Below, piece by piece: positions 8,908 through 17,580 of a stretch of 64,000 nucleotides of DNA. This stretch comes from Thalassobacterium maritimum (GTDB lineage: Bacteria > Verrucomicrobiota > Verrucomicrobiia > Opitutales > Coraliomargaritaceae), in contig NZ_JARXHW010000010.1 in assembly GCF_031127805.1 (NCBI RefSeq), positions 43,952 through 107,951 of the forward strand, written 5' to 3'. The notes beneath the pieces were generated by a model. That model was not told the DNA's origin. It worked only from the letters and a program-made list of their open reading frames with translations, and did no database searches. How positions within the stretch are numbered: the stretch's first letter is position 1; each line of letters begins with the position of its first letter. Made by a program: the position numbers and the translations under genes.

Positions 8908-9930
8908 ATGGCACAAAAAGCAGAAAGAACCCTTAATCGACGTTCACAAGCTAATCGGCTCTCAGCCGTCCCTCGCTCACGCACAGATGAAATGGAGGCC
9001 GTAACCGATGTGCGAGAATTGCCTTCGAATGATCGCAATGTGATGCGTACTTACATGCAGGAGATTTCGAAGACCCCACTACTCAGTAAGGAAGAAGAGA
9101 TCGAACTGGCAGCACGCATTCAAAAGGGCGACCAATCTGCCCGCGACCACATGATCTCCGCCAATTTACGTTTGGTGGTCAAGATTGCCTACGATTATAA
9201 CAATTTTGGCCTGCCGCTGTTAGACCTTATCAGCGAGGGTAACATCGGCTTAGTCAAGGCCGTGGAACGCTTCGACCCATCCAAAGGGGGCAAGCTCAGC
9301 ACCTACGCGGCTTGGTGGATTAAACAATCCATCAAGCGCGCGCTCGCCAACCAAAGTAAGACGATCCGCCTGCCCGTGCACCTAGTCGACCGCATTGCCA
9401 AGATGCGTAAAATTACTGCTCAGCTAGCCGACGAACTTGACCGCGAGCCGGACGACGAAGAAATCGCATACGCCATGGACATGCCGGTCAACAAGATCGC
9501 ACACTTGAAATCGGTCAGCATCCGCCCTGCCTCTCTGGACGCTCCTGTAGGTGAAGATGGTGAAACCACCTTTGGAGAATTGGTCGGCGACGACAATGAG
9601 GCCACACCTCTCGAAAATTTACAGGAAAAATCAATGAGCAGCGACATCAAGTCCGTCATTGACCGCCTGGAAGACCGCGAGGCCGAAATCATCCAACTTC
9701 GCTTCGGCTTGGACGGTAATCGCCCACTCACACTCGAAGAAGTGGGCGAGCGTTTCGACGTCACTCGCGAGCGTGTGCGACAGATTCAAAATATCGCGAT
9801 CCACAAAATGCGCCGCCTGATGACCGAGAACGAACGCCAGCGCTCCAAAGAAGAAGTGCAAGAAGAGCGCATCGAGCAGGAAAAGATGAAAGTCTTACAA
9901 GAATTTTTCTCGGAGCAGTTGGCCTCCTAA
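8908..9930 (+). CDS. RNA polymerase sigma-70 family factor, primary-type without region 1.1
   Basis: 340 residues. Region 1.2 begins at about residue 40 (DRNVMRTYMQEISKTPLLS). Region 2 has the core-binding and -10-recognition helices with GNIGLVKAVERFDPSKGGKLS and TYAAWWIKQSIKRAL. Region 3 covers about 150-225 and region 4 ends in GERFDVTRERVRQIQN, the RpoD-type -35 recognition helix. The long acidic region 1.1 and the non-conserved insert of E. coli RpoD are absent, as in many group 1/2 sigma factors outside proteobacteria. It could be this genome's housekeeping sigma (rpoD) or a RpoS-like group 2 factor; the sequence alone does not decide. A strong terminator follows. Confidence 0.9.
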   Translation: MAQKAERTLNRRSQANRLSAVPRSRTDEMEAVTDVRELPSNDRNVMRTYMQEISKTPLLSKEEEIELAARIQKGDQSARDHMISANLRLVVKIAYDYNNFGLPLLDLISEGNIGLVKAVERFDPSKGGKLSTYAAWWIKQSIKRALANQSKTIRLPVHLVDRIAKMRKITAQLADELDREPDDEEIAYAMDMPVNKIAHLKSVSIRPASLDAPVGEDGETTFGELVGDDNEATPLENLQEKSMSSDIKSVIDRLEDREAEIIQLRFGLDGNRPLTLEEVGERFDVTRERVRQIQNIAIHKMRRLMTENERQRSKEEVQEERIEQEKMKVLQEFFSEQLAS

Positions 9931-9962
9931 GTTTTTTTCAAACTAGTTGTTGTTAGATACAG

Positions 9963-10001
9963 AAATGCCCTCCGCGCGGAAACGTCGGAGGGCATTTTTT
10001 G
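9963..10001 (+). terminator. Rho-independent terminator after the sigma factor gene
   Basis: A perfect 12-base stem (9963-9974 pairing with 9986-9997, core ATGCCCTCCG / CGGAGGGCAT) with an 11-base loop runs into a T stretch. It lies 33 bases after the sigma factor stop. Confidence 0.92.
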
Positions 10002-10042
10002 TAAATATGTGCTTCAATTCACGCTTTAGGTATCGCGCGATG

Positions 10043-10093
10043 GCTACGAGGCCACAATAGCTACGAGGTCGCAATAGCTACAAGGCCACGCGA
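10043..10093. repeat. Three tandem copies of a 17-bp GCTACRAGG repeat
   Basis: Adjacent 17-base units begin at 10043, 10060 and 10077 (GCTACGAGGCCACAATA, GCTACGAGGTCGCAATA, GCTACAAGGCCACGCGA). They sit in the convergent gap between the sigma factor terminator and the gltA stop. Differences are mostly transitions, so the copies have drifted. The GCTACG core recurs in the repeats near 42430 and 63840. Confidence 0.75.
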
Positions 10094-10124
10094 CCTCCTC
10101 GGCCATTGTCACACGGAAAGCGCT

Positions 10125-11411
10125 CTAGCGTTGTTCCAGCGCTACATAATCGCGCTTGGTGCTACCTGTGTAAATTTGGCGCGGGCGATGGATGCGGCTC
10201 TTTGGATTTTCGGCGATCTCCTTCCAGTTGGCAATCCAACCAGGCATACGACCGATGGCAAACATCACAGTGAACATTTCAACCGGAATACCAATCGCCT
10301 TCAGGATCAAGCCGCTGTAGAAATCAACGTTCGGGTAGAGCTTACGGCTGATGAAATAATCGTCTTCCAAGGCGGCCTGCTCGAGCTTGCGTGCGATATC
10401 AAGCAATGGATCTTCTAGCCCGATACTCGCAAGAATGCTCTCAGCACTCTTGCCGAGAATCTTCGCGCGCGGATCGTAATTCTTATACACACGATGCCCG
10501 AAGCCCATAAGCTTCGCTTCCCCCTTCTTGGCAGCTTCGATGAAACGTGAACCATCATCGCCCGCAGCGTGAATTTCTTCCAGCATCTTGATCACCGCCA
10601 TATTGGCGCCGCCATGCGAGGGGCCCCAAAGTGCACAGACACCCGCCGAAACCGATGCAAACAAGTTGGCACCGCCGGAAGCGACCATACGCACAGTGGA
10701 AGTGGAGCAATTTTGCTCATGGTCCGCGTGCAGCATCAGGAAGAGATCCAGCGCCTTACCCGCACCATGATCATCGTGATACTCGTTATAAGGCTCCGAG
10801 AACATCATGTGCAGGAAGTTGCCAGTATAACGCTTATCAGCGGGATAGACAAAAGGCAGCCCCATCTTCATGCGATAGGTCATGGCTGCAATGGTGCGGA
10901 CTTTGGAAATAAGAAGCGCTGCGGTCTCGTCAAAGTGTGCAAGATCTTGCTCACGGTCGTTCGAGGACATCTCGGGGTAGTAGGCACCGAGTGAGTTGAG
11001 CATCGCAGAAAGAATCGCCATCGGGTGCGCGGTGCTGGGGAAACCATCGAAGTGACTGTTCATCCCGGTATGAATCGAGGAGTTCTTACGCACCTCTTGG
11101 CGGAAAGCGCGCAGGGAATCTTCGTCAGGCAGTTCACCGTAGATCACCAACATGGCGGTCTCGAGGAAAGAAGAGTTCTCAGCGAGCTGTTCGATCGGAT
11201 ACCCGCGGTGACGCAAAATACCATTTTCACCATCGATAAAAGTAATGTCGCTCATGCAAGAGCCCGTATTACCGTACCCCTCGTCAAAAGTGATACAACC
11301 ACTCTTCGCGCGTAAAGTCCGCGTATCTAGGGCTTTTTCGCCCTCGGTTCCCTCAATGATGGGGAACTCGAAATTTTCGTTTCCAAGTCGGATAGTGCCT
11401 GTATTTTCCAT
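10125..11411 (-). CDS. gltA: Citrate synthase (hexameric/type II)
   Basis: 428 residues, the usual length of Gram-negative citrate synthase; condenses acetyl-CoA and oxaloacetate to start the TCA cycle. The active-site segments are clear: WGPSHGGANMAVIKML, MGFGHRVYKNYDPRAKIL and the C-terminal block IGRMPGWIANWKE. The N-terminal part has the small beta domain (IRLGNENFEFPIIEGTEG) found in the E. coli type. Start ATG at 11411. It is monocistronic between convergent and head-to-tail neighbours. Confidence 0.97.
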   Translation of the reverse strand: MENTGTIRLGNENFEFPIIEGTEGEKALDTRTLRAKSGCITFDEGYGNTGSCMSDITFIDGENGILRHRGYPIEQLAENSSFLETAMLVIYGELPDEDSLRAFRQEVRKNSSIHTGMNSHFDGFPSTAHPMAILSAMLNSLGAYYPEMSSNDREQDLAHFDETAALLISKVRTIAAMTYRMKMGLPFVYPADKRYTGNFLHMMFSEPYNEYHDDHGAGKALDLFLMLHADHEQNCSTSTVRMVASGGANLFASVSAGVCALWGPSHGGANMAVIKMLEEIHAAGDDGSRFIEAAKKGEAKLMGFGHRVYKNYDPRAKILGKSAESILASIGLEDPLLDIARKLEQAALEDDYFISRKLYPNVDFYSGLILKAIGIPVEMFTVMFAIGRMPGWIANWKEIAENPKSRIHRPRQIYTGSTKRDYVALEQR

Positions 11412-11491
11412 GGTAGTGGTCGTATTACTGCGTCAGTTTAAAAGCTCAGAGCATCGAACAGTTATTTCTGAGCGCCTGCACTCTAATAGTG

Positions 11492-12130
11492 CTAAAGCGA
11501 TCTCAAAAAATTTCGATATAGATGCAACCCTTTTGCCTGACTTTTTTCGGGGTGAAATTGAGTAGCATAACAATTGCCAAAGCGGATGCCAGCGACGAAT
11601 TGCCCGCCATAATCCGAATGAAAGAGTGCTAAGCTAGGGTCCTGCGGCTTAATAAAGTAGCTGTGGACAAAATAAAACTGATCTTGGCCGGAGACGAGCC
11701 CCTGCGTCAGTGGAGCTTCGGACTCGAAAGTTACAGAATTCCAGCCCATGTGCGGAATCTTGAGCGCGGGATCGATCACAAAGCGCTCGACCGTGCCTTT
11801 AAAAATTCCGAGTGCTTCGGTATCGCCCTCCTCCGAATGCTCAAACAATGCTTGTAGACCGAGACAAATACCGAAAAAAGGACGGTCCGCAGCGATCCAG
11901 TCGCGAATTACATGGTCAAAGCCTGTTGTTTTTAACAAACGCATGGCATCCACAATCGCGCCCTGCCCGGGAAAAATGAGCGCATCGGCCGCGCCAATCT
12001 GTGCAGGGTCGGATACTAAATAGGCATCCGCACCAACATGCTCCCAAGCCCTGACGACACTGCGCAAGTTACCCATACCGTAATCAATTACAGCAAGTTT
12101 TGGTTTTAAATTGGAAGCGTCTTTAAGCAT
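11492..12130 (-). CDS. hisH: Imidazole glycerol phosphate synthase, glutaminase subunit
   Basis: A class I glutamine amidotransferase of about 212 residues that feeds ammonia to HisF in histidine synthesis. Visible are the N-terminal IDYGMGNLRSV block, the oxyanion loop PGQGA, the nucleophile C89 in FFGICLGLQALFE, and the His/Glu pair in ATQFHPEKSQ. I place the start at 12130 (MLKDASN): the family begins near KLAVIDYG, and the 16 extra residues possible from 12178 (rich in Leu/Arg) are not family-like. No other his gene is adjacent, so it is dispersed from hisF. Confidence 0.93.
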   Translation of the reverse strand: MLKDASNLKPKLAVIDYGMGNLRSVVRAWEHVGADAYLVSDPAQIGAADALIFPGQGAIVDAMRLLKTTGFDHVIRDWIAADRPFFGICLGLQALFEHSEEGDTEALGIFKGTVERFVIDPALKIPHMGWNSVTFESEAPLTQGLVSGQDQFYFVHSYFIKPQDPSLALFHSDYGGQFVAGIRFGNCYATQFHPEKSQAKGLHLYRNFLRSL

Positions 12131-12189
12131 ATCGAAGCGACGAAGCTGGCGAAGTCTGAGCAAGTTGCAAGCAGACAAGATTTTCGATT

Positions 12190-12227
12190 GAGAAAAAAAA
12201 GGGGCTCCCCGCGTTGAGAGCCCCCTT
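12190..12227 (-). terminator. Rho-independent terminator downstream of serA
   Basis: Read on the minus strand: a GC-rich stem (GGGGGCTC arm pairing with GAGCCCC, one bulged base), loop TCAACGCGGG-like, then eight T. It begins about 20 bases after the serA stop and ends before the hisH start, so hisH needs its own promoter. Confidence 0.85.
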
Positions 12228-12247
12228 TGATAAAGTTTGAATCTAGC

Positions 12248-13834
12248 TTAGAGCTTGATCACGCGGTATTTTTCAATCGCAGCGTGCTCGGTAATCTTCT
12301 TGGCTGCGGCCTCGGAAGGTGCGCTGTCCAACTCGAAGACAGAAACGGCAAAGCCTTCGCCCTTATCGCGGCTGAGCGACATGTTGGCGATGTTAACCTG
12401 ATCCTCACCCAGCGTCACACCGATGAAACCGACGATACCTGGCACGTCCTTATTCTTAAGAACGAGCAATGTGGCGTCTGTGCTAACTTCCAGCGAGTGC
12501 CCGTCAATCGAAACGATGCGGGGCGCTTGGTTCTTGCCCACCAAAGTGCCGCCTACTGTGCGAGTCTTGCCCCCCTTGCAGGTCACTTCCACCTCGATCA
12601 GCTCATTAAAGTCAGCGTGCGTGCTGGTCTTCACTTGCTCCGTCTCGATGCCCAAACGCTCGATCTTCTTCGGCGCATTGACGTTGTTGACGTTGTCGGA
12701 AATCTCACGCAAGAAACCGCGTTGAATGGCATTGGTTAGCGGCAAAGTATCAAGATCTGTGATCTTGCCATAATAACGAATCGAAATCTTCTCCACGCCA
12801 TCAGGAGCGAGTTGCTGTGAGAAAGTGCCGATTTTTTCGCCGAGTGTCATGTAAGGGCCGAGTTTCTCAAGCACCTTAGGATCGACGGAGGGCATGTTGA
12901 GCGCATTCATGACCATGCCGCCAGTGAGCGCATCGATCATTTGCTTGGCCACGTCGATACCGACATTTTCCTGAGCCTCTTGAGTCGACGCACCGAGGTG
13001 CGGTGTCAGCACCAAGTTTTCGATGCTGCGCAAAGGGCTATCTTCGGCTGGTGGCTCGTCTTCGTAAACGTCGAGACCGGCAGCGGCGACTTTGCCCGAA
13101 TTAAGCGCATCGATCAGTGCGGCCTCTTCGATAATACCACCACGTGCACAGTTGAAGACGCGAACGCCGTCCTTCATGCGCTTAAATGCGTCGGCATTCA
13201 GCATGTGCTTGGTGTCCTTTGTCATCGGCATGTGGACGGTAATATAGTCCGCATTTTCGATCACCTCATCCAGCGTGGCTTGCTTGACGCCGAGCGACTT
13301 TGCACGCGACTCTGTCAAATAAGGATCGTAGGCGAGCACATCCATCTGGAAAGCCATTGCGCGCTTGGCGACTTCGGCACCAATACGGCCCATCCCCAAC
13401 ACACCCAGCGTCTTTTGATTGAGCTCGGAGCCTGTATACTTCTTGCGGTCCCAGCGGCCGGCCTTCATGCCAGCGCTCGCTTGCACGATCGGACGTGTCC
13501 CCGCGAGCATATGAGTGAAAGTAAGCTCAGCGGTTGCAATCGTGTTGCCAGTCGGCGTGTTCATCACGATGACACCGTGGTCAGTCGCAGCTTCGATATC
13601 GATGTTATCCACACCGACTCCGGCACGACCGACAACCTTGAGTTGTGGCGCTGCAGCAATGACTTCGGCGGTCACACGAGTGTCGGAACGCACGGCAATT
13701 GCGTCAGCGTCCTTGGCAAGCTCAAGGATTTGCTCCGGAGAGGAACCATAGGCTTCAACAACGTCAAAGCCCGGCTGGGCTTTAAACAAATCAACACCTA
13801 TAGGCGAAATGCGGTCTGCAATTAGTATTTTCAT
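12248..13834 (-). CDS. serA: D-3-phosphoglycerate dehydrogenase
   Basis: The first enzyme of serine synthesis, long type (528 residues). The NAD-binding fold has GRAGVGVDNID and GMGRIGAEVAKRA. The catalytic Arg/Glu/His are in the NCARGGII region and TPHLGAST. After about residue 310 come the allosteric substrate-binding (ASB) domain and a C-terminal ACT domain (VPGIVGFIGVTLGED region) that normally binds serine. The start is placed at 13834 (MKILIADRIS), since the family begins there; 21 further codons are open upstream but not conserved in type. A terminator follows. Confidence 0.96.
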   Translation of the reverse strand: MKILIADRISPIGVDLFKAQPGFDVVEAYGSSPEQILELAKDADAIAVRSDTRVTAEVIAAAPQLKVVGRAGVGVDNIDIEAATDHGVIVMNTPTGNTIATAELTFTHMLAGTRPIVQASAGMKAGRWDRKKYTGSELNQKTLGVLGMGRIGAEVAKRAMAFQMDVLAYDPYLTESRAKSLGVKQATLDEVIENADYITVHMPMTKDTKHMLNADAFKRMKDGVRVFNCARGGIIEEAALIDALNSGKVAAAGLDVYEDEPPAEDSPLRSIENLVLTPHLGASTQEAQENVGIDVAKQMIDALTGGMVMNALNMPSVDPKVLEKLGPYMTLGEKIGTFSQQLAPDGVEKISIRYYGKITDLDTLPLTNAIQRGFLREISDNVNNVNAPKKIERLGIETEQVKTSTHADFNELIEVEVTCKGGKTRTVGGTLVGKNQAPRIVSIDGHSLEVSTDATLLVLKNKDVPGIVGFIGVTLGEDQVNIANMSLSRDKGEGFAVSVFELDSAPSEAAAKKITEHAAIEKYRVIKL

Positions 13835-14036
13835 AAGAAGCGGGCGAGTAAATTTAAGCGGCCGTGAATTGCAACGAAAACATGCCGAAGTCTGCATTTC
13901 ACACTGTAATTAAACATCACAGCTCCGGTAATATGGCCACCTATAAGCGTGCGCCCAGACTAAAATCATCCATTCTGTCACCACAAATGCTAACTTTGCC
14001 CTTCCCTCTTCGGCTTCCGCAGTATGCATTGCCCCC

Positions 14037-14918
14037 ATGCGAAGTATGACAGGTTTTGGGCGTGGAAGCGCCGAGGCGGCAGATGCCGGAGTACGAATTC
14101 AAGTCGAGATCAATTCGGTCAATCGAAAGACCTTGGACACACAGATCAGCGCCCCACGCGAATGGAGTGGCTACGAAGCTACCTGCAATGAGTGGGTCAG
14201 CGCTGCCTTCCAACGAGGCCGGGTTAACATTCAGATCAAGGCGGAATCCATCCAAAACAGCTGCGACTCACTCTCGCTCAATACGGAAGCGATGGCGGAA
14301 AGCCTCAAGAACCTGCGCGCCTTCGCCGAATCGCAAGGCTTGGACTTCGCACCGGACAGCGCTTTTCTATTGGAACTGGCACGCTCCGTCAAAGATAGCA
14401 GCAGCCTGCCCAGCTGGAAAGAGCTGATCGAACCGGTGCAGCAAGCCTTTCAAGAAGCACTGGCCGATATCAACTCCATGCGTCAACAAGAAGGCGCCGC
14501 ACTGGCGGCAGACCTCAAAGCACGCATCACCGAGCTCGAAGGCTTTCGTCAAAAAATCGCCGAGCACGCCGCCGGCACGACCGAACGCTACCGCGACGCA
14601 CTCCTCGAGCGCCTGAAACAATTAAACCTAGAGCTCGACGTCTCCGACGAGCGCGTGCTGAAAGAAGTCGCCATCTTTGCAGATCGCTCAGACATCAGCG
14701 AAGAAACCACGCGCCTGGCCTGCCACTTTGAACAATTCCTGAGCTTTCTCGAATCCGACGAAGCCACCGGACGCAAAATGGACTTTCTATGTCAGGAAAT
14801 TCATCGCGAATTTAACACCACGGGCAGCAAATCAAACCACATCGAAATCACACGCATGGTGATCGAAGGTAAGAATGCACTCGAGCGCATTCGCGAGCAG
14901 GTGCAAAACATCGAGTAA
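14037..14918 (+). CDS. YicC-family endoribonuclease-like protein
   Basis: 293 residues with the exact family start MRSMTGFGRG and the conserved block EINSVNRKTLD. The C-terminal DUF1732-type region has GRKMDFLCQEIHREFNTTGSKS, the family signature. E. coli YicC is reported to take part in RNA turnover. It lies between serA (divergent) and hemB (convergent); no linked gmk gene is seen, although that pairing is common elsewhere. A 113-base gap to hemB holds a CACGACACGA run and an imperfect hairpin without a T tract. Confidence 0.93.
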   Translation: MRSMTGFGRGSAEAADAGVRIQVEINSVNRKTLDTQISAPREWSGYEATCNEWVSAAFQRGRVNIQIKAESIQNSCDSLSLNTEAMAESLKNLRAFAESQGLDFAPDSAFLLELARSVKDSSSLPSWKELIEPVQQAFQEALADINSMRQQEGAALAADLKARITELEGFRQKIAEHAAGTTERYRDALLERLKQLNLELDVSDERVLKEVAIFADRSDISEETTRLACHFEQFLSFLESDEATGRKMDFLCQEIHREFNTTGSKSNHIEITRMVIEGKNALERIREQVQNIE

Positions 14919-15031
14919 GCACGCCACGACACGACACGACACGGCACGTGCCCGCAACTGCTGCCGATCCAAAGACAGCAGCTGCGCGTGCTTCGCCACT
15001 CAGGCCCAGAAGCCTCACGAAGCCGAATCAG

Positions 15032-16045
15032 TCAGGAGTGAAGCTTCTCTGCGTATGCTTTCGCAAAATAAGTCAAAATCATGTCCGCACCCGCACGGCG
15101 AATCGCTAGCAGCGACTCATCGCGGCAACGCTCCAAGTCCAGCCAACCCCTTTCCGCCGCCGCCATGATTTGCGCGTATTCCCCCGACACTTGATAAGCC
15201 GCCAAAGGCAACTCAGTCTCTTCGCGCACCTCACGAATAATGTCGAGGTATGGCCCCGCAGGCTTCACCATCAGCACATCGGCGCCCTCTTCTTCGTCCA
15301 AGGCCACTTCCACGAGAGCTTCCCGTCGGTTCGCGGGGTTGAGCTGGTAGGTACGCTTGTCTAAATGATGCGTGCCCGCGCTACTCGCACTGCCCACCGC
15401 ATCACGGAAGGGACCATAAAACGCAGAAGCGAATTTAGCAGAATAAGCCATAATCGCGGTTTTTTCAAAACCATTGCCATCCAGTGCAGAACGAATCGCC
15501 CCCACGCGCCCGTCCATCATATCCGAAGGTGCCACCATATCGACGCCGGCCTCTGCAGCCAAAACCGCCATTTCGGCCAGCACTTCAACCGTGGCATCAT
15601 TAGCCAAATCCTGCGCCCCCGCATCCCACAAACCATCGTGGCCATGCACGGTGTAAGGATCCAAGGCTAGATCCGTAATCACAGTCAACTCCGGCACCGC
15701 CGTTTTAATTGCGCGAATCGCACGTAAGACCAATGTATCGGGGTTCAATGCTTCACGCCCATCGTCGGACTTCAAACGATCTTCCAACTTCGGAAACAGG
15801 GCCACTCCTGAAATACCCAAGGCCTGCAGCTCGCGACATTCCTCGATTAAATCTGGAATCGAAAGCCGTGAAACTCCCGGCATCGAGCCAATCGGCTCTG
15901 GTGCGCACTCCCCATCGATCACAAAGACCGGCTGGATTAAATGCTGCGGTAAGACCTCAGTCTCGCAAGCCAAGGCACGCAAGGAAGCTGTCCGACGCAT
16001 ACGGCGTGGACGACGAGTCAAGTCGAGTTTATAACTTTCAGACAT
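15032..16045 (-). CDS. hemB: Delta-aminolevulinic acid dehydratase (porphobilinogen synthase)
   Basis: Forms porphobilinogen in haem synthesis. The two Schiff-base lysines are in AYSAKFAS and DVLMVKPAGPYLD. The metal site reads DLALDPYTVHGHDG; the three cysteines of zinc enzymes are replaced, as in the magnesium-type enzyme of Pseudomonas. The start is placed at 16045 (MSESYKLDLTRRPRR) because the family begins close to LxxRPRRxR; an ATG at 16090 would add 15 residues. 337 residues in this form. Confidence 0.95.
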   Translation of the reverse strand: MSESYKLDLTRRPRRMRRTASLRALACETEVLPQHLIQPVFVIDGECAPEPIGSMPGVSRLSIPDLIEECRELQALGISGVALFPKLEDRLKSDDGREALNPDTLVLRAIRAIKTAVPELTVITDLALDPYTVHGHDGLWDAGAQDLANDATVEVLAEMAVLAAEAGVDMVAPSDMMDGRVGAIRSALDGNGFEKTAIMAYSAKFASAFYGPFRDAVGSASSAGTHHLDKRTYQLNPANRREALVEVALDEEEGADVLMVKPAGPYLDIIREVREETELPLAAYQVSGEYAQIMAAAERGWLDLERCRDESLLAIRRAGADMILTYFAKAYAEKLHS

Positions 16046-16098
16046 AGTCGCCATACAAGCAAAGACTCGACGCGTCACAAGCCCATACAAGTGAGCAG

Positions 16099-16155
16099 CT
16101 ATTTTTTGATAGCAGCAATGACTGAGATCTCAACCAGCAGCTCTGCACGGGCCAC
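16099..16155 (-). pseudogene. C-terminal remnant of a Rid (YjgF/YER057c/UK114) family protein
   Basis: On the minus strand 18 codons followed by TAG read VARAELLVEISVIAAIKK, closely resembling the C-terminal strand of Rid proteins (the ...RAELLVEIxVIA... pattern). The frame is closed by a TAG directly upstream and no start or body of the gene exists. It lies between hemB and the metal permease operon, so the rest was probably lost in the rearrangement that placed the operon here. The fragment is short, so the match could be chance. Confidence 0.45.
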
Positions 16156-16202
16156 CTATACCATTGATCTCTTCTTCAAAAAAAACACTTGCATAAATGC
16201 AC

Positions 16203-16220
16203 ATGTGTTATTTTACACAT
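16203..16220. promoter_or_regulatory. Candidate ArsR operator: perfect ATGTGT-N6-ACACAT palindrome
   Basis: ATGTGT TATTTT ACACAT is a perfect inverted repeat with 6-base arms and 6-base spacer, 38 bases before the permease ATG. A TTGCAT at 16189-16194 may be the -35; no convincing -10 is seen. The operon's third gene is an ArsR-family repressor, which normally binds 12-2-12 or shorter AT-rich palindromes in its own promoter. Confidence 0.5.
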
Positions 16221-16258
16221 ATATTCTTCAATAGACACAGACATTGAACTTGAATTTT

Positions 16259-17254
16259 ATGAATACTGAAAAACTCACTATCGCGCTAAATGAATTTATT
16301 CATGTTGGCGGAGCACTCGTGATCGTGATCGCGGTCGTCTCCGTTTTGACAGGATTTATGCGGGAGTACATCCCACAGGATAAGCTGCAAAAGAAGCTCA
16401 CTAAGCATGAGAAATATGGTCCGCTCTTGGGCGCTTTTCTCGGCATGTTGACTCCCTTCTGCAGCGCCTCGGTGGTTCCTGTCACCATGGGCATGGCTAG
16501 CATGGGTGTCTCACTTGGCACAGTCTTAAGCTTCTTAATCTCGGCACCGCTGTGCAATTTCATCGTGGTAGCGATGGTCTACGCAGTCTTCGGGCTCAAG
16601 CTAACAGCTAGTTATTTTGTGATCACCTTCACAGCTGCGATTTTCGGAGGCTGGTTCATCACTAAAACACCTTGGAGAAATGAAATCAGACGCGGCGAAG
16701 AGCTTGAAGGCAAACAAGCCAGCTCTTGCTGCGCGGCGACCAGTTCTTGCTGCGGCGAACCAGAACCCGTGGAGCCCGTATCTGTCTGCGACGCGATGAC
16801 TGGCCCCTGCTGCCCCGAAGTCGCGCCCACCGAGACTGCGGCACCGAGCAAACCTAAGCTCTCGTTGCTGTTTGCATGGGCGCTCTTCAAGAAAATCATT
16901 CCTTATGTATTACTGGGGGCCTTGATCAGTGGGGTATCCGCAGCCTACCTCTCCGCGGAAATCGTCGAGAAGTATGTAGGCGGCGACAGCCTACTCTCGA
17001 TCTTCATTGCCGCCATCATCGGCGTGCCCGTCTACCTCCGCATCGAGATGGCAGTGCCATTATTGAAGGTATTGATTGCCAAGGGCATGGGGATGGGCCC
17101 GGCCATTGCACTTATCATCGGTGGCACTGGAGCCAGCCTACCGGAGATTGCGCTCGTCTCCTCGGTGCTCAAGCCCAAGGCCGTCATCGCCTTCGTGCTG
17201 ATCGTGCTCAGCACCGCAGTGGTAGGAGGCATCATGATGCAGTTTATCCTCTAA
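16259..17254 (+). CDS. Metal/metalloid efflux permease (UPF0718/ArsP-like, SO_0444 type) with cytoplasmic Cys cluster
   Basis: 331 residues, about eight membrane helices in two repeats joined by a long hydrophilic loop. The first half has the MLTPFCSASVVPVTMGM motif (family Cys, C68) and APLCNF (C99). The second half has GALISGVSAAYL and GGTGASLPEIALVSSVLKPKA. The loop (about 150-195) holds seven cysteines as CC...CC...C...CC, suggesting a soft-metal binding site. UPF0718/ArsP permeases export organoarsenicals or heavy metals. The ArsR gene downstream supports metal-responsive efflux; the substrate (As, Cu, Zn) cannot be read from sequence. The start is ATG 16259 rather than TTG 16244. Confidence 0.85.
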   Translation: MNTEKLTIALNEFIHVGGALVIVIAVVSVLTGFMREYIPQDKLQKKLTKHEKYGPLLGAFLGMLTPFCSASVVPVTMGMASMGVSLGTVLSFLISAPLCNFIVVAMVYAVFGLKLTASYFVITFTAAIFGGWFITKTPWRNEIRRGEELEGKQASSCCAATSSCCGEPEPVEPVSVCDAMTGPCCPEVAPTETAAPSKPKLSLLFAWALFKKIIPYVLLGALISGVSAAYLSAEIVEKYVGGDSLLSIFIAAIIGVPVYLRIEMAVPLLKVLIAKGMGMGPAIALIIGGTGASLPEIALVSSVLKPKAVIAFVLIVLSTAVVGGIMMQFIL

Positions 17255-17368
17255 ATCCAAGCATTACAGCCGTATGAAAACACCACCGCCGCAGCGAAGC
17301 AGCATCCTAGCTAGAAGCCTATCGCGGATGAGTGAACTCTGCGCCTACAAACATCTATACCGCACGCT

Positions 17369-17391
17369 CTCCACCCTAGTTCGGGGTGGAG
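17369..17391 (+). promoter_or_regulatory. Hairpin covering the ribosome-binding site of the small membrane protein
   Basis: CTCCACCC (17369-17376) pairs perfectly with GGGTGGAG (17384-17391) around a 7-base loop. The right arm contains the Shine-Dalgarno-like GGTGGAG that ends 2 bases before the ATG at 17394. The structure has no T tract, so it is not a terminator; it would hide the binding site when folded. Confidence 0.45.
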
Positions 17392-17393
17392 AG

Positions 17394-17576
17394 ATGACGG
17401 AACCCGTTCGAGCGGGGCGCAATATCGCCTTACTCGGAATATTCTGTCCGATTTTCTGGTTTGCCTTGTTTTCTGGCGCCAACGCTTCCACACTTAAGCT
17501 GCATGCGGCGCATTCAGGTATCGTTTTTCTGACGGGATTGACGATCCTGATGATCGGACTCATAAAGAAAGAATAG
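17394..17576 (+). CDS. Small two-helix membrane protein in metal efflux operon
   Basis: 60 residues starting MTEPVRAGRN, with two hydrophobic segments (about 12-30 and 38-56) separated by a short loop with His38 and His41 (KLHAAHSG), and ending in IKKE. The start is chosen for the GGTGGAG motif directly upstream; a longer reading from 17274 adds 40 non-hydrophobic residues with no support. It sits between the permease and the ArsR gene (4 bases before it), so it is probably co-transcribed. I do not recognise a named family; an accessory role in metal export is inferred from context. Confidence 0.65.
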   Translation: MTEPVRAGRNIALLGIFCPIFWFALFSGANASTLKLHAAHSGIVFLTGLTILMIGLIKKE

Positions 17577-17580
17577 TGAA

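Noticed and set aside
12941..13825. 294-codon open frame on the plus strand
   Set aside because: It lies wholly antisense to serA, whose protein is unmistakable, and its own translation (many His/Arg/Leu) shows no domain.
14919..15031. GCAACTGCTG...CAGCAGCTGC stem as a bidirectional terminator between yicC and hemB
   Set aside because: No T tract on either strand; the adjoining CACGACACGA run is low-complexity.
17274..17393. 40-residue N-terminal extension of the small membrane protein
   Set aside because: The stretch is Arg/Ser-rich without conserved pattern, and the ribosome site is immediately before the internal ATG.
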